58,139 nt of DNA from CAZIOH01 sp964540815. Lineage in GTDB: Bacteria; Myxococcota_A; Polyangia; Fen-1088. Below are positions 8,548-16,861 of this stretch, piece after piece; within the stretch, counting starts at the first letter, position 1, and each line of letters starts with the position of its first letter. A model generated the notes under the pieces. That model did no database searches. It was not told where the DNA came from and saw only the letters and a program-made list of their open reading frames with translations. A program made the position numbers and the translations under genes. The DNA lies in assembly GCA_964540815.1 (NCBI GenBank), contig CAZIOH010000039.1, positions 1-58,139 on the forward strand, given 5' to 3'.

Positions 8548-9486
8548 ATGGAGCTCTACGGTCTGCAGGTGTTCGCGACGGTGGTGGCCGAGCGCAGCTT
8601 CTCGCGCGCCGCCGAGAAGCTCCTGCGCACCCAGCCGGCCATCTCGCTCACGGTGCAGCGGCTCGAGACCGAGGTCGGCGAGAAGCTGATCGACCGCAAC
8701 TTCCGCAGCGCCAAGGCGCTGGTGCTGACCGACGCCGGCCAGACCGTCCTCGACTTCGCGCGCCGCTTCGGGAACCTGCGCCAGGAGATGGAAAATGCCC
8801 TGGCCGAGCTACGCGACAAGTCGGCCGGGCGGCTGACGGTGGGCGCCAACGAATCCTCCACCCTCTATCTTCTGTCCCACATCGAGCAGTTTCGCCACCT
8901 GCACCCCAAGGTCAAGGTCCAGGTGCGTCGCGGGCAGTCCAGCAAGATCCCGGCCGAGCTCCTCGATGGGAACCTTGAGCTCGGGGTGGTGAGCTTCGAC
9001 CCGCAGGACGAGCGGCTGGTCTCCCAGGTGATCTTCACCGACGCCCTGGTCTTCGTGGTGTCGCCCGTCCACCGACTGGCCCGCCGCAAGTCGGTCTCGA
9101 TCGCCGAGCTCGGCACCGACACCTTCATCGCCCACAACGTGGTCTCCCCCTACCGCGAGACCGTCCTGCGGGAGTTCCGCCGGCACAAGGTGCCGCTCAA
9201 CATGGACGTCGAGATGCCCACCCTCGAGTCCATCCGCAAGCTGGTCCAGAACAACGAGGGCGTGGCGTTCCTGCCGAGCATGGTGGTGCGTCACGAGCTC
9301 GACCGCGGGCTCCTGCGCGAGGTCAAGGTCAAGGAGCTGCACATCGAGCGGCCGATCCGCCTGCTGTACCCAAGACACCGGACCCTCTCGCACGCCGCCC
9401 AGGCCTTCCTCGAGGTCGTGCTGGAGGCGGCCCCGAGCCGCCGAAAAGACCTGCACCCCCGCGCCGCTTTGCGCGCTAAGCTTTAG
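8548..9486 (+). CDS. LysR family transcriptional regulator
   Basis: 312 residues. The N-terminal winged helix is clear (MELYGLQVFATVVAERSF, SRAAEKLLRTQPAISLTVQRLE), followed by the periplasmic-binding-protein-like effector domain from about residue 90 (RLTVGANESSTLYLL; LELGVVSFDP; GVAFLPSMVV). Divergent from leuA across an 85-base region holding a T-N11-A palindrome, so it probably regulates itself and leuA, though the effector is unknown. Its C-terminal tail is Arg-rich. The metallophosphoesterase gene starts five bases after its stop and may be co-transcribed. Confidence 0.92.
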   Translation: MELYGLQVFATVVAERSFSRAAEKLLRTQPAISLTVQRLETEVGEKLIDRNFRSAKALVLTDAGQTVLDFARRFGNLRQEMENALAELRDKSAGRLTVGANESSTLYLLSHIEQFRHLHPKVKVQVRRGQSSKIPAELLDGNLELGVVSFDPQDERLVSQVIFTDALVFVVSPVHRLARRKSVSIAELGTDTFIAHNVVSPYRETVLREFRRHKVPLNMDVEMPTLESIRKLVQNNEGVAFLPSMVVRHELDRGLLREVKVKELHIERPIRLLYPRHRTLSHAAQAFLEVVLEAAPSRRKDLHPRAALRAKL

Positions 9487-9491
9487 GAAAA

Positions 9492-10499
9492 GTGCGGGGA
9501 ACCCGAACCCAAGACGTGCTCAAGATTTACGATCGCCTGCGCGAGGCCGCCACCGATGGGGGCGCGCGCCAGCGGGCTGGGATTCGATTGCGAAGGTTCG
9601 CCGGGCCGAGGGTCTACTGCCGGCAGATGGAGCCCCTGCGGATCGCCCACCTCACCGACCTGCACGTCGGACGGATCACCCCGTTCGCGATCCAGCAGGC
9701 GGCGGTGGCGCTGGCCAACGCGGAGCACCCCGACCTGGTCGTGCTGACCGGCGACTTCGTGTGCCACAGCCAGCTCTACCTCGACCAGCTGGTCGAGGTG
9801 GTGCGGGGGTTCTCCGCGCCGGTGATCGCGGTGCTCGGGAACCACGACCACTGGTCGGGCGCCGACGAGGTCGAGCGGGCGCTGCGGGCGGGTGGCGTCG
9901 AGGTCCTGCGCAACCGACACACGACTATCGCATTGCGTCACCAGCGACTGCAGGTGGTCGGGCTCGACGACGCCTACACCGGGCACGCGCGGCGGGCCGA
10001 GGCGGTCAAGGGGCTGCGCCATGACCTGCCGGTGCTGGGATTGTCCCACATCGCCGAGGAGGCCGACGGGCTCTGGCGCGAGGGTGTGCCGCTGGTGCTG
10101 GCCGGGCACACCCACGGCGGGCAGGTGACGGTGGCCAAGCTGCACGAGCTGGCGCTCGGCAAGATCGGGGGGCACCGCTACGTGCACGGGCTCTATGGCT
10201 CGCGGGGACACCACGGCCGCAAGGCCGAGGGGCGCGGTGCCGGGCAGCCGTCGGGCGCGGTGGGCGCTGTCTATGTGGGCGCCGGGATCGGCGCGGCGGT
10301 GATGCCGCTGCGCATCGGCGAGCGCGGGCAGCGCGAGGTCACGATCTTCGAGCTCGGCGTCGAGCCCGGCACGTTCGACGAGCACCACGGCGAGCAAGCC
10401 GCCATGCCCGGTCGGAAGCCTTCCCTGAGGGTGATGGAGCGCCGGGCGGCCACGGTCGTGCGCAAGCGTCTCTCGCGCGAGCGCAAACAGCGCGAGTGA
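9492..10499 (+). CDS. Metallophosphoesterase (YkuE-like, calcineurin fold)
   Basis: 335 residues from GTG 9492; the conserved part starts at residue 46, and ATG 9627 (MEPLRIAHLTDLHVG) is an alternative start. All family metal-binding blocks are present in order: LTDLHVGR, VLTGDFVC, VLGNHDHW, LGLSHIAEE and LAGHTHGGQV, with the last giving the GHTH metal ligands. Such enzymes hydrolyse phosphoesters; the YkuE/LpxG branch acts on lipids or membrane phosphoesters, but no membrane anchor is obvious here, and the substrate is unknown. The C-terminal 60 residues are basic. Five bases follow the LysR gene, and the stop abuts a tandem repeat region. Confidence 0.85.
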   Translation: MRGTRTQDVLKIYDRLREAATDGGARQRAGIRLRRFAGPRVYCRQMEPLRIAHLTDLHVGRITPFAIQQAAVALANAEHPDLVVLTGDFVCHSQLYLDQLVEVVRGFSAPVIAVLGNHDHWSGADEVERALRAGGVEVLRNRHTTIALRHQRLQVVGLDDAYTGHARRAEAVKGLRHDLPVLGLSHIAEEADGLWREGVPLVLAGHTHGGQVTVAKLHELALGKIGGHRYVHGLYGSRGHHGRKAEGRGAGQPSGAVGAVYVGAGIGAAVMPLRIGERGQREVTIFELGVEPGTFDEHHGEQAAMPGRKPSLRVMERRAATVVRKRLSRERKQRE

Positions 10500-10823
10500 G
10501 CGTGGGGAGGAGCGGCCCCTCCCCACGGGCCCTCCCACCGACGACGAGAGTCGCGCCCGGATCTGCTTCGCTGGTACCTTCTCGGTTGGCAAAGCCAACC
10601 TCCTGAGCGTGGGGAGGGGCGGCCCCTCCCCACGGGCCCCTCCCCACGGACGACGAGAGTCGCGCCCGGATCTGCTTCGCTGGTGCCTTCTCCGGTTGGC
10701 AAAGCCAACCTCCTGAGCGTGGGGAGGGGCGGCCCCTCCCCACGGGCCCCTCCCCACGGACGACGAGAATCGCGCCCGGATCTGCTTCGCTGGTGCCTTC
10801 TCCGGTTGGCAAAGCCAACCTCC
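10498..10823. repeat. three tandem copies of a ~110-bp double-hairpin repeat
   Basis: Copies run 10498-10604 (107 bp), 10605-10714 (110 bp) and 10715-10823 (109 bp) and are nearly identical apart from a few substitutions and 1-3 base indels. Each contains two perfect hairpins: GTGGGGAGGGGC with its complement GCCCCTCCCCAC around one G, and GGTTGGC-AAA-GCCAACC. The block fills almost the entire 350-base space between two convergent genes (metallophosphoesterase and kinase). No open frame in it looks like a protein. It could work as a two-way transcription terminator, although there are no T-runs. Confidence 0.85.
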
Positions 10824-10849
10824 GATCCTCTGGGGGATCGGGGACCGGT

Positions 10850-12814
10850 TCATTCGATGATGGGGGCGCCGTTCGGGGATAGGCCGTTCGAACGGAAGGG
10901 GCGATGGCGGACGCTGGCGGCGCTGCCGGTCGAATCGGACGGGTGGGCCTCGTCGTTGGGGGATGGGGAACCCCCCGAAGGCGGTTCATCCTGGGCGGGT
11001 TCGGACGGGGGCTGGTCGGCGGGCGGTGGATCGGCCGTCGGCAATGACGTCGCGGTGGTTGAGGCGAGCTCGGTGGTGGTGGTGGTGGTGGTTCGGTCGG
11101 ACGAGGAGGGCGGGTCGGTGGTGGGGTCGGGGTCGGATCTGGTGTGCCGGATGGGGCGGAGGGGGCGGGCGGGCTCCAGGGCGAGGCGCACCGAGTGTCG
11201 GATGCCGAGGGCTGCGCCCCAGGTTGCGAGGGCCACCAGCGCGGCCACCACGCCCCACCGGCTCCAACCTGGTCGTCCCGAACGCAACGGCGCCCGCGTG
11301 GCGAAGTCGATCACCACCGGCACCGAGTGCGGCGCAAGGTTTCGCCGTCGCCCGGTCGTTCCCACCGGTGCGCGGACCACGGGGATCTCGACGGGGGCTG
11401 GCTCCGCCGCCGCCTCCGCCGCCGCCTCCCGATCCGGGTGTTGTCCCTTGGCCGAGGGGTCTCCGGTGTCCGGGGCCGGCTCGGCGCCCGTGCGGTGCTG
11501 CCCGGGGTGCGGCTGGCGTGGTCCCGCGCCGGGGCCGACCCGGTGCCCCGTCGGGCTGCGCGAAAAGCCGTGATCCATACGCTGGGTCGAGCCCGCCTGT
11601 ACCATCAGAGCCAAGGCAGGGCTCGGATCCCCCCCTGCGAAGGCGCCCTGCCCCTCACCCCGGTCGGCGCCCGCGCCATCTTCGCGCTCCGCCCCCGACA
11701 GGTCGAGGAGCTGGGTGGTCGGTAGTACCACATTGCTCTGAGCAAATTGCTCCCGCATCCACCCCCCGAGCGCGTCGCCGTCCCCCGAACGATCGGGCAG
11801 GACCATCACCGCCGAGAGCGCCGCCGCGGTGCTGGGATAGCGCTGCTCCGGCCTCGCCGCCAGCATCCGCCGCGCCACCGCCTCGACGGCCGAGGGAACG
11901 TGCAGCTCGCCCGGGAGAGGCGGGACGTCTCCCGCGAGGACCCGGTTCATGGTCTCGACGTCGGTGGTCCCCCCGAAGAGCCGGTGCCCTGCCAGCAGCT
12001 CCCACAGCGTGACACCGAGGGAGAACTGATCGGACCGGTGGTCGACCGGCTGGCCGAGGAGCTGCTCGGGTGACGCGTACGCCACCTTGCCGCGCACGAG
12101 GCCGGACTGGATCCCCGGCACCCGCGTCACCACCTTGGCGATTCCGAAGTCGGAGAGCTTCACCTCCCCGCTGTACGCCACGAGGATGTTGTGGGGGGAC
12201 ACATCGCGATGGACCAGGGTCCCGCCCTCGACCCTGCCCCGGTCGGTCCCGACCCCGGAGCCATCGCCGGAGCCAACGATTCTTCGCTCGTGCACGTAGC
12301 GCAGCCCCTGCAGGACCTCGCCTGCCACGTGAAGCGAAAGACCCACGGGAAACCGCAGACCTCGTTCCCGGCAGACCCGCAGGACCCGCCGCAAGTCGTG
12401 GCCCTCGATGCGCTCCATCGCGATGTACGAACGGCCCACCCCGCCTGGGCCATCCTCCGGCTCCAGCGCCCCGTCGGGCACCCGATCGAAGTCGAAGACG
12501 GTCACCAGGTTCGGATGTTGAAGGCCGGCGGCCAGGCGCGCCTCGTTGACGAACAGCCGCTCCATCTCGGGATCGCCCGAGTCCACCACGAACTTCAAGG
12601 CCACCGACTTGACGAAGCCTTGCGGCCCCTCGACCCGGGCCGCCCACACCTCGGCCATCCCTCCCCGGGCGATGCGTTCGCCGAGGACGTACTTGCCGAC
12701 TCTCTGACCGGGGCGCACACCCCGATCAGTCTGCAAGGCGCCCGCGAAGTCAAGCGTCCCGGCTGCGCGGGTCCCGGCTGCGCGGGTCCCGGCGGGGCGG
12801 CGTCCCCGGCACAT
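10850..12814 (-). CDS. Hanks-type serine/threonine protein kinase, single-pass membrane protein
   Basis: 654 residues from ATG 12814; TTG 12880 in the same frame would add 22 residues. Kinase domain at about residues 38-330: glycine loop IARGGMAEVW, VALKF lysine, catalytic HRDVSPHNIL, DFGIAK, and ASPEQLLG in the activation/APE region. The usual lysine two residues after the catalytic Asp is Ser, as in a subgroup of myxobacterial kinases. A Pro/Arg-rich linker leads to one membrane helix (VVAALVALATWGAALGI) and a Thr/Pro/Ser-rich outside tail including seven threonines in a row. The N terminus carries a 5-residue repeat AAGTR from 15-bp DNA repeats. Probably a signalling receptor; ligand and targets unknown. 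Confidence 0.9.
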   Translation of the reverse strand: MCRGRRPAGTRAAGTRAAGTLDFAGALQTDRGVRPGQRVGKYVLGERIARGGMAEVWAARVEGPQGFVKSVALKFVVDSGDPEMERLFVNEARLAAGLQHPNLVTVFDFDRVPDGALEPEDGPGGVGRSYIAMERIEGHDLRRVLRVCRERGLRFPVGLSLHVAGEVLQGLRYVHERRIVGSGDGSGVGTDRGRVEGGTLVHRDVSPHNILVAYSGEVKLSDFGIAKVVTRVPGIQSGLVRGKVAYASPEQLLGQPVDHRSDQFSLGVTLWELLAGHRLFGGTTDVETMNRVLAGDVPPLPGELHVPSAVEAVARRMLAARPEQRYPSTAAALSAVMVLPDRSGDGDALGGWMREQFAQSNVVLPTTQLLDLSGAEREDGAGADRGEGQGAFAGGDPSPALALMVQAGSTQRMDHGFSRSPTGHRVGPGAGPRQPHPGQHRTGAEPAPDTGDPSAKGQHPDREAAAEAAAEPAPVEIPVVRAPVGTTGRRRNLAPHSVPVVIDFATRAPLRSGRPGWSRWGVVAALVALATWGAALGIRHSVRLALEPARPLRPIRHTRSDPDPTTDPPSSSDRTTTTTTTELASTTATSLPTADPPPADQPPSEPAQDEPPSGGSPSPNDEAHPSDSTGSAASVRHRPFRSNGLSPNGAPIIE

Positions 12815-12878
12815 CCACGGTGCCGTCGAGCCGCCACTCTCGGCGAAATTGCGGCGCTGCCCCTTCCCCCCGGCGCGC

Positions 12879-12900
12879 AACGGCGGTAGGTTCCGCCGTT
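12879..12900. promoter_or_regulatory. 8-bp inverted repeat ahead of lipoprotein gene 1
   Basis: AACGGCGG and CCGCCGTT form a perfect 8-bp dyad around TAGGTT, directly followed by AAATCATC, in the space between the divergent kinase and Gly-rich lipoprotein genes. It is 31 bases before the lipoprotein ATG. It could be an operator or a 5'-leader hairpin; nothing identifies the binding protein. Confidence 0.4.
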
Positions 12901-12931
12901 AAATCATCGCTTCGGATCCAAAGGAGAGGTC

Positions 12932-13768
12932 ATGCTGAAGAGGGTTCTCGTTCCGTGGGTCGTCGTCACACTGGGGGTCCTTCCGGCCAGCCTCTATCTC
13001 GTCGGTTGCGGCGGCGACAACACCTGCGCCACCGATGCTGGAACCGATGCGGCGAGCTCGGGTGGAAAAGGCGGAGGCACCGCGGGGGCTGGTGGCAAGG
13101 GCGGCGGCGGTGCCGGAGGCGTCGCGGGCGGCGGCGGCACCGCGAGCGGCGGCGCGGCCGGTCATGCGGGCGCCGGCGGCTCCGGAGGCGCAGGAGGCGT
13201 CGCGGGCGGCGGCGGCACCGCGAGCGGCGGCGCGGCTGGCCATGCGGGCGCCGGCGGCTCCGGAGGCGTCGCGGGCGGCGGTGGCTCCGCGGGCGGCGGC
13301 GCGGGCGCTGGTGGCAAGGCCGGCGGTGGCGGGGGCGGCGCCGCAGGTGGTGGCAATGCAGGCGGTGGCGGTGGTGGCGGCGCGGGTGGGACCGCGGGCT
13401 CCGGGACGGCAGGAACCGCCGGCACGGCAGGGGCCGCGGGCGGCGCCGCGGGAGCCGCGGGCGGAGCCGGTGGCGTCACGGTCCCCTACAACTGGCCAAC
13501 CGTCATGTGCTCCGATCCCTTTCCGCAGACGCCCGAGCCCCCGGTTCCAACCGCGGCGTTCTGCGCGTTCTACGACCTCACCTGCGCGGGTGCCTATGGC
13601 CTGGCCAGCAACCAGTTCGCCAGTGAATCGGCGTGCGTGACGAAGTACGACCTGCTCAACGAGACCCAGAAACGCTGCGTCGCCAGCAAGCTCTGCGTCG
13701 CGGGGCTCGGCGTCTCCAGCTTCTGCGTCCTCGCCGCGGGCGGTGGACTCAATCCTTGCGGCATCTGA
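12932..13768 (+). CDS. Gly/Ala-rich lipoprotein with C-terminal eight-cysteine domain (paralogue 1)
   Basis: 278 residues, ATG preceded by a strong AAGGAGAGG ribosome site. A signal peptide ends in lipobox LVGC (Cys26). Residues 42-185 are almost only Gly, Ala, Ser, Thr and Lys, and include a 25-residue unit repeated twice (VAGGGGTASGG and AAGHAGAGGSGG blocks). The last 90 residues are a compact domain with eight cysteines, spaced like those of the next gene: MCSDPF, AFCAFYDLTC, SACVTKY, RCVASKLC, FCVLAAGG, NPCG. Such proteins are probably attached to the outer surface, the Gly-rich part acting as a spacer and the Cys domain held by disulphides. No known family recognised. Function unknown. 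Confidence 0.85.
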   Translation: MLKRVLVPWVVVTLGVLPASLYLVGCGGDNTCATDAGTDAASSGGKGGGTAGAGGKGGGGAGGVAGGGGTASGGAAGHAGAGGSGGAGGVAGGGGTASGGAAGHAGAGGSGGVAGGGGSAGGGAGAGGKAGGGGGGAAGGGNAGGGGGGGAGGTAGSGTAGTAGTAGAAGGAAGAAGGAGGVTVPYNWPTVMCSDPFPQTPEPPVPTAAFCAFYDLTCAGAYGLASNQFASESACVTKYDLLNETQKRCVASKLCVAGLGVSSFCVLAAGGGLNPCGI

Positions 13769-13811
13769 GCTGAGCTCAGTCCCGGGAATTCGTGAATCAA
13801 ACGGTCAGCCA

Positions 13812-13840
13812 TTGACCGGGCGACGAACCGGCTTACATAT
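13812..13840 (+). promoter_or_regulatory. candidate promoter of lipoprotein gene 2
   Basis: TTGACC (13812-13817) is followed after 16 bases by TACATA (13834-13839), 25 bases before the ATG. The region is more A+T-rich than its surroundings and suggests that paralogue 2 has its own promoter instead of relying on read-through from paralogue 1. Matched by eye. Confidence 0.4.
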
Positions 13841-13864
13841 CAGCGCAGACCGAGGAGCCACCAT

Positions 13865-14605
13865 ATGATGACCAAGAGACTATTCGTACCGTTCGCGATC
13901 CTGTCCGTGGGTTTACTCACCGTCACCCTGCACACTGGCTGTAGCAGCGACAGCTCCAGCGGGACAGGCGGCGCCGGCGGCGGGAGCGCCGGTCACGGGG
14001 GGAGCGGCGGCGCGGCCGGCTCGAGCGTGGGTGGAAAAGGCGGAACCGCGGGAGGCACGGCGGGCGCTGGAGGCCATGCCGGCGCAGCCGGCGGGAGCGG
14101 TGGTGTGGCCGGGGCCCAGGGCGGCCAAGGCGGCGGTGTCGGAGGTAGCGGAGGTCAAGCGGGATCCGCGGGTGGCACGGCGGGCTCCATCGGAGGGGCC
14201 GGCGGAACCGCGGGAGGCGGTGGTCGAGGTGGGTCGGCTGGTTCAGGCGGCGGCGCCGGCCAGGGCGGCGCCGCGGGGACAGCCGGGGCCGCGGGCGGTG
14301 GCGGAGCGGGCGGGGCCGGCGGGACGAGCCCGGCCGCCCTGATCGAGGCCATGTGCCAGACGACCCCCTTTGGCGCGTCCGGAACCGCCACCTTCTCGGG
14401 AGCCGATTTCTGCACCCTCTATGCCGCGACCTGCTCACCCCCGTCGGCGGGATACACGGACGCGACGATGTGTCAGGCGGGCTACGCGACCGCCGGACCA
14501 CAGGCCCACTGCCGGTCGTACCATCTGTGCAATGCGACCGCGTCTCCAGCTGCGGCGGTGATCCACTGCCCCCACGCCGTGGGCATCATGCTCTGCGGAA
14601 ACTGA
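13865..14605 (+). CDS. Gly/Ala-rich lipoprotein with C-terminal eight-cysteine domain (paralogue 2)
   Basis: 246 residues; GAGGAG lies 9 bases ahead of the first of two ATG codons. Signal peptide with lipobox HTGC, and the lipidated Cys is residue 26, the same position as in paralogue 1. A Gly/Ala/Ser spacer spans about residues 34-158. The final 85 residues keep eight cysteines in the same order: MCQTTPF, DFCTLYAATC, TMCQAGY, HCRSYHLC, IHCPHAVG, MLCG. Outside the cysteines only F/Y, the LC pair and the A-x-G near the end are shared, so the two domains are old duplicates. Likely a cell-surface protein; no family recognised. Confidence 0.85.
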   Translation: MMTKRLFVPFAILSVGLLTVTLHTGCSSDSSSGTGGAGGGSAGHGGSGGAAGSSVGGKGGTAGGTAGAGGHAGAAGGSGGVAGAQGGQGGGVGGSGGQAGSAGGTAGSIGGAGGTAGGGGRGGSAGSGGGAGQGGAAGTAGAAGGGGAGGAGGTSPAALIEAMCQTTPFGASGTATFSGADFCTLYAATCSPPSAGYTDATMCQAGYATAGPQAHCRSYHLCNATASPAAAVIHCPHAVGIMLCGN

Positions 14606-14929
14606 CGTTCAGCGCGGGTCGGAGGCTCGAGGCGACCGGGGACGGTCGCCCGGCCCCGACGCGTGGCGGACGTCGGGCGCGACCTGACGGGCGGGCGCCC
14701 GACGGCGGTCGCAACCGTCGTACGGTGCCCCGCAGCGGGCCCCCTCTATCTCGCCAGCGCGGTCGGGGTATCATGGGGTCGGTCGACGAGCCACCAGACC
14801 CTCATGCTCCGATTCCCGCGACGCAGAGCCCATGATGGCGACGGGCGCTCCCCTCGACGAGCGACCCGACCCGCCCGCGGCAAGGCCGTGCCTGCGCGTC
14901 TCCCGATCTGCCCGCGACCGACGCGACCC
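14606..14929. other. 324-base stretch without a clear gene
   Basis: The stretch is C-rich (many CGACGGTCG-like words). The frame of the downstream gene is open across part of it (from 14663, with an ATG at 14803), but its translation is Arg/Pro-rich and lacks protein character, so I treat it as leader DNA. No terminator or promoter stands out. Confidence 0.5.
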
Positions 14930-16135
14930 GTGAAGTCGATCGCAGGTGCGACCGTCCTGGTAGTGATCGCATCCGCTCTCGGTCGGTCGGCCTCGGCGGC
15001 TCCCGCTCCGACTCCGGATCCGGCTCCGCGCGGGGCCCCCTCCTCGGGCCCCGGGACCGCCCTCGACGAGCCCCTGCGGCAGGCCCTCGAGAGCGGTTGC
15101 CGGGACGGGGTGGACGCCTTGGCGGCGATCGCCGCCTCCGGGCAACCGGAGAGTGCGCTTGCCGCCCACGTCGTGCGACTCTGTGCCCAGATTCGATCCC
15201 GGACTCCGGACACCTCGACGGCGCCCAGCTCGACTCCGGCATCCCACCCCGATCGTGGCGGACGAGCGCAGCTGGTGCTGGCCACGACGCTCTACGGAGT
15301 CTGGACGGGCATCTCGGTCGACGTGCTGGCCGATGTTCAAAACGATCGCCTGCTCGTCATGTACCCGCTGCTCGGAATGGCCGCGGGCCTCGGGGGCTCC
15401 CTGTACGCGACCAGCCAGTGGGACGTGAGCGCGGGCCAGGCCTGGGCAATCATCACCGGGCTCGACTATGGAACCTACAACGGTCTCCTGTGGAGCGCGG
15501 CGGGCTCGAGCTCGCCCACCGCCAAGACGGTCTTCGGCGCCGCGCTCCCTGCCGGCGTGGCGGGTGGCGCGGTCGGGATCTGGGTGGCGGGGCACCACCC
15601 GAACCCGGGCGGCGTCGAGCTGGTTCGATCGGGAGGTCTCTACGGCACGGCGGCCGGGCTCATGTCGGCGTTGCTGTTTGCCCCCGACAACGCCTCATCG
15701 CGGGTCATCTTCACGACGCTGGCGATCGGCATGGACGTCGGTCTCGCCACCGGCGCCGGGCTGTCGTCGAGTATCGACGTTGGGCGAAATCGCATTCTGC
15801 TGATCGATGCTGGCACGATCGCCGGTCTCGGGTTCGGCCTGGGGGGAACCTGGCTGGTGACCGGAAGCCACGGGAGCTCGCGCCGGGCGCTCGGCGCCGG
15901 CGGGCTGCTCGGGCTCGGGGCCGGGATGGTGGCGGCGCTCCTCCTCACGCGCGGAATGGACACCGATCGCGCGGCGCAGTCCTCGGGGCCTGGGGCGGTC
16001 TCAGCCCTGGTTCAGCGCCGCTCGACCGGACGATGGACGCTCGGGACCCCGGCCCTCACGCCAGTCTGCGACACCTCCAGAGGCCACCAGTCCCTGGTGG
16101 GAGCATCGGTACCCTTGGTGGGCGGCATCTGGTAA
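14930..16135 (+). CDS. Exported protein with glycine-zipper hydrophobic repeats, function unknown
   Basis: 401 residues from GTG 14930, chosen because it gives a good signal peptide (MKSIAGATVLVVIASALGRSASAA); ATG 14803 or GTG 14663 are in frame upstream. A Pro/Ser-rich stretch and a short helical region with CRDGVDALAAIAASGQPESALAAHVVRLC (cited in part: CRDGVDALAAIA, HVVRLC) precede about eight hydrophobic segments rich in Gly-x-x-Gly patterns, for example GVAGGAVGIWVAG, GGLYGTAAGLMSALLF, IDAGTIAGLGFGLGG and GLLGLGAGMVAALLLT. It could be a multi-helix membrane protein or a barrel. Similar proteins exist as uncharacterised conserved ones in myxobacteria, as far as I recall. Ends convergent with the VOC gene. 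Confidence 0.65.
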   Translation: MKSIAGATVLVVIASALGRSASAAPAPTPDPAPRGAPSSGPGTALDEPLRQALESGCRDGVDALAAIAASGQPESALAAHVVRLCAQIRSRTPDTSTAPSSTPASHPDRGGRAQLVLATTLYGVWTGISVDVLADVQNDRLLVMYPLLGMAAGLGGSLYATSQWDVSAGQAWAIITGLDYGTYNGLLWSAAGSSSPTAKTVFGAALPAGVAGGAVGIWVAGHHPNPGGVELVRSGGLYGTAAGLMSALLFAPDNASSRVIFTTLAIGMDVGLATGAGLSSSIDVGRNRILLIDAGTIAGLGFGLGGTWLVTGSHGSSRRALGAGGLLGLGAGMVAALLLTRGMDTDRAAQSSGPGAVSALVQRRSTGRWTLGTPALTPVCDTSRGHQSLVGASVPLVGGIW

Positions 16136-16167
16136 CCCGGGGGGGGCTATCCGCCCCTGCGTGGCGC

Positions 16168-16644
16168 TCAGCCGCGGCGGGCCGCCTCGATCGTGGCGAC
16201 GTCGATCTTCTTCATCGGCATCATCGCCGCGAAGGCACGCTTGGCTTCAGCGCCGCCGGCCGCGAGCGCCTCGGTGAGCGTGCGTGGGGTGATCTGCCAG
16301 GAGATCCCCCAGTGGTCCTTGCACCAGCCACACGCGCTCTCGGCGCCACCGTGGTCGATGATGGCGTTCCAGTAGCGGTCCGTCTCCTCTTGGGTGTCGG
16401 TGGCGATCTGAAACGAGAAGGCTTCGCTGTGCTTGAACGCCTTCCCGCCGTTGAGACCGAGGCAGGGAATCCCGAAGACGGTGAACTCCACCGTGAGGAC
16501 ATCCCCTTCCTTGCCTCCGGGATAGTCCGCTGGCGCGACATGAATGGCGGACAATTTGCTATCGGGAAAGGTGGCGGCGTAGAAGCGCGCCGCCTCCGCG
16601 GCGTCCTTGTCGAACCACAGGCAGACGGTGTTCTTGGGGGTCAT
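16168..16644 (-). CDS. VOC family protein (PhnB / 3-demethylubiquinone methyltransferase-like)
   Basis: 158 residues from ATG 16644 (the frame is open to 16725 but the fold begins here: MTPKNTVCLWFDKDAAEAARFY in part). The pattern KNTVCLWFD, AARFYAATFPDSKL, VEFTVFGIPCLGLNGG, FSFQIATDTQEETDRYW and ESACGWCKDHWGISWQITP is characteristic of the PhnB-like VOC group often labelled 3-demethylubiquinone-9 3-methyltransferase. The fold is a vicinal oxygen chelate dimer; real activities in this group are largely unknown and methyltransferase function is doubtful. Single gene, convergent with the upstream membrane protein and divergent from the metalloprotease across the 19-bp repeat array. Confidence 0.9.
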   Translation of the reverse strand: MTPKNTVCLWFDKDAAEAARFYAATFPDSKLSAIHVAPADYPGGKEGDVLTVEFTVFGIPCLGLNGGKAFKHSEAFSFQIATDTQEETDRYWNAIIDHGGAESACGWCKDHWGISWQITPRTLTEALAAGGAEAKRAFAAMMPMKKIDVATIEAARRG

Positions 16645-16785
16645 GGTTGCCTCCGCTCGGCTGGGTGAGATGAACGACGCCGAGCGCGTTCGCGCGCGCT
16701 CGAGGCCGCCCGGTGGGTGAAGCAAGTACCACGCCGTTCACGTCCCTTCCACGGTGGTTCGCACTTCGCGTCCGGCTGGTCGCGA

Positions 16786-16861
16786 CGGTGAGAACTTCTC
16801 GTGACCGTGAGAACTTCTCGTGACCGTGAGAACTTCTCGTGACCGTGAGAACTTCTCGTGA
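16786..16861. repeat. array of 19-bp tandem repeats with an internal palindrome, running into a gap
   Basis: Four head-to-tail copies of CCGTGAGAACTTCTCGTGA (16786-16804, 16805-16823, 16824-16842, 16843-16861; the first begins CGG instead of CCG). Each holds the 11-bp perfect palindrome GAGAACTTCTC. The array continues into the run of Ns, and CCGTGA at 16962 looks like the start of one more copy, so the true copy number is unknown. A 19-base unit cannot keep a reading frame, so it is not coding. It lies between the divergent VOC and metalloprotease genes and could be a set of regulator binding sites. Confidence 0.9.

Noticed and set aside
10498..10823. Insertion sequence remnant
   Set aside because: No transposase fragment, no terminal inverted repeats and no target duplication are visible.
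10271..10989. Open frames across the 110-bp repeats
   Set aside because: They repeat the same peptide in shifting frames because the repeat units are 107, 110 and 109 bases long; not conserved coding.
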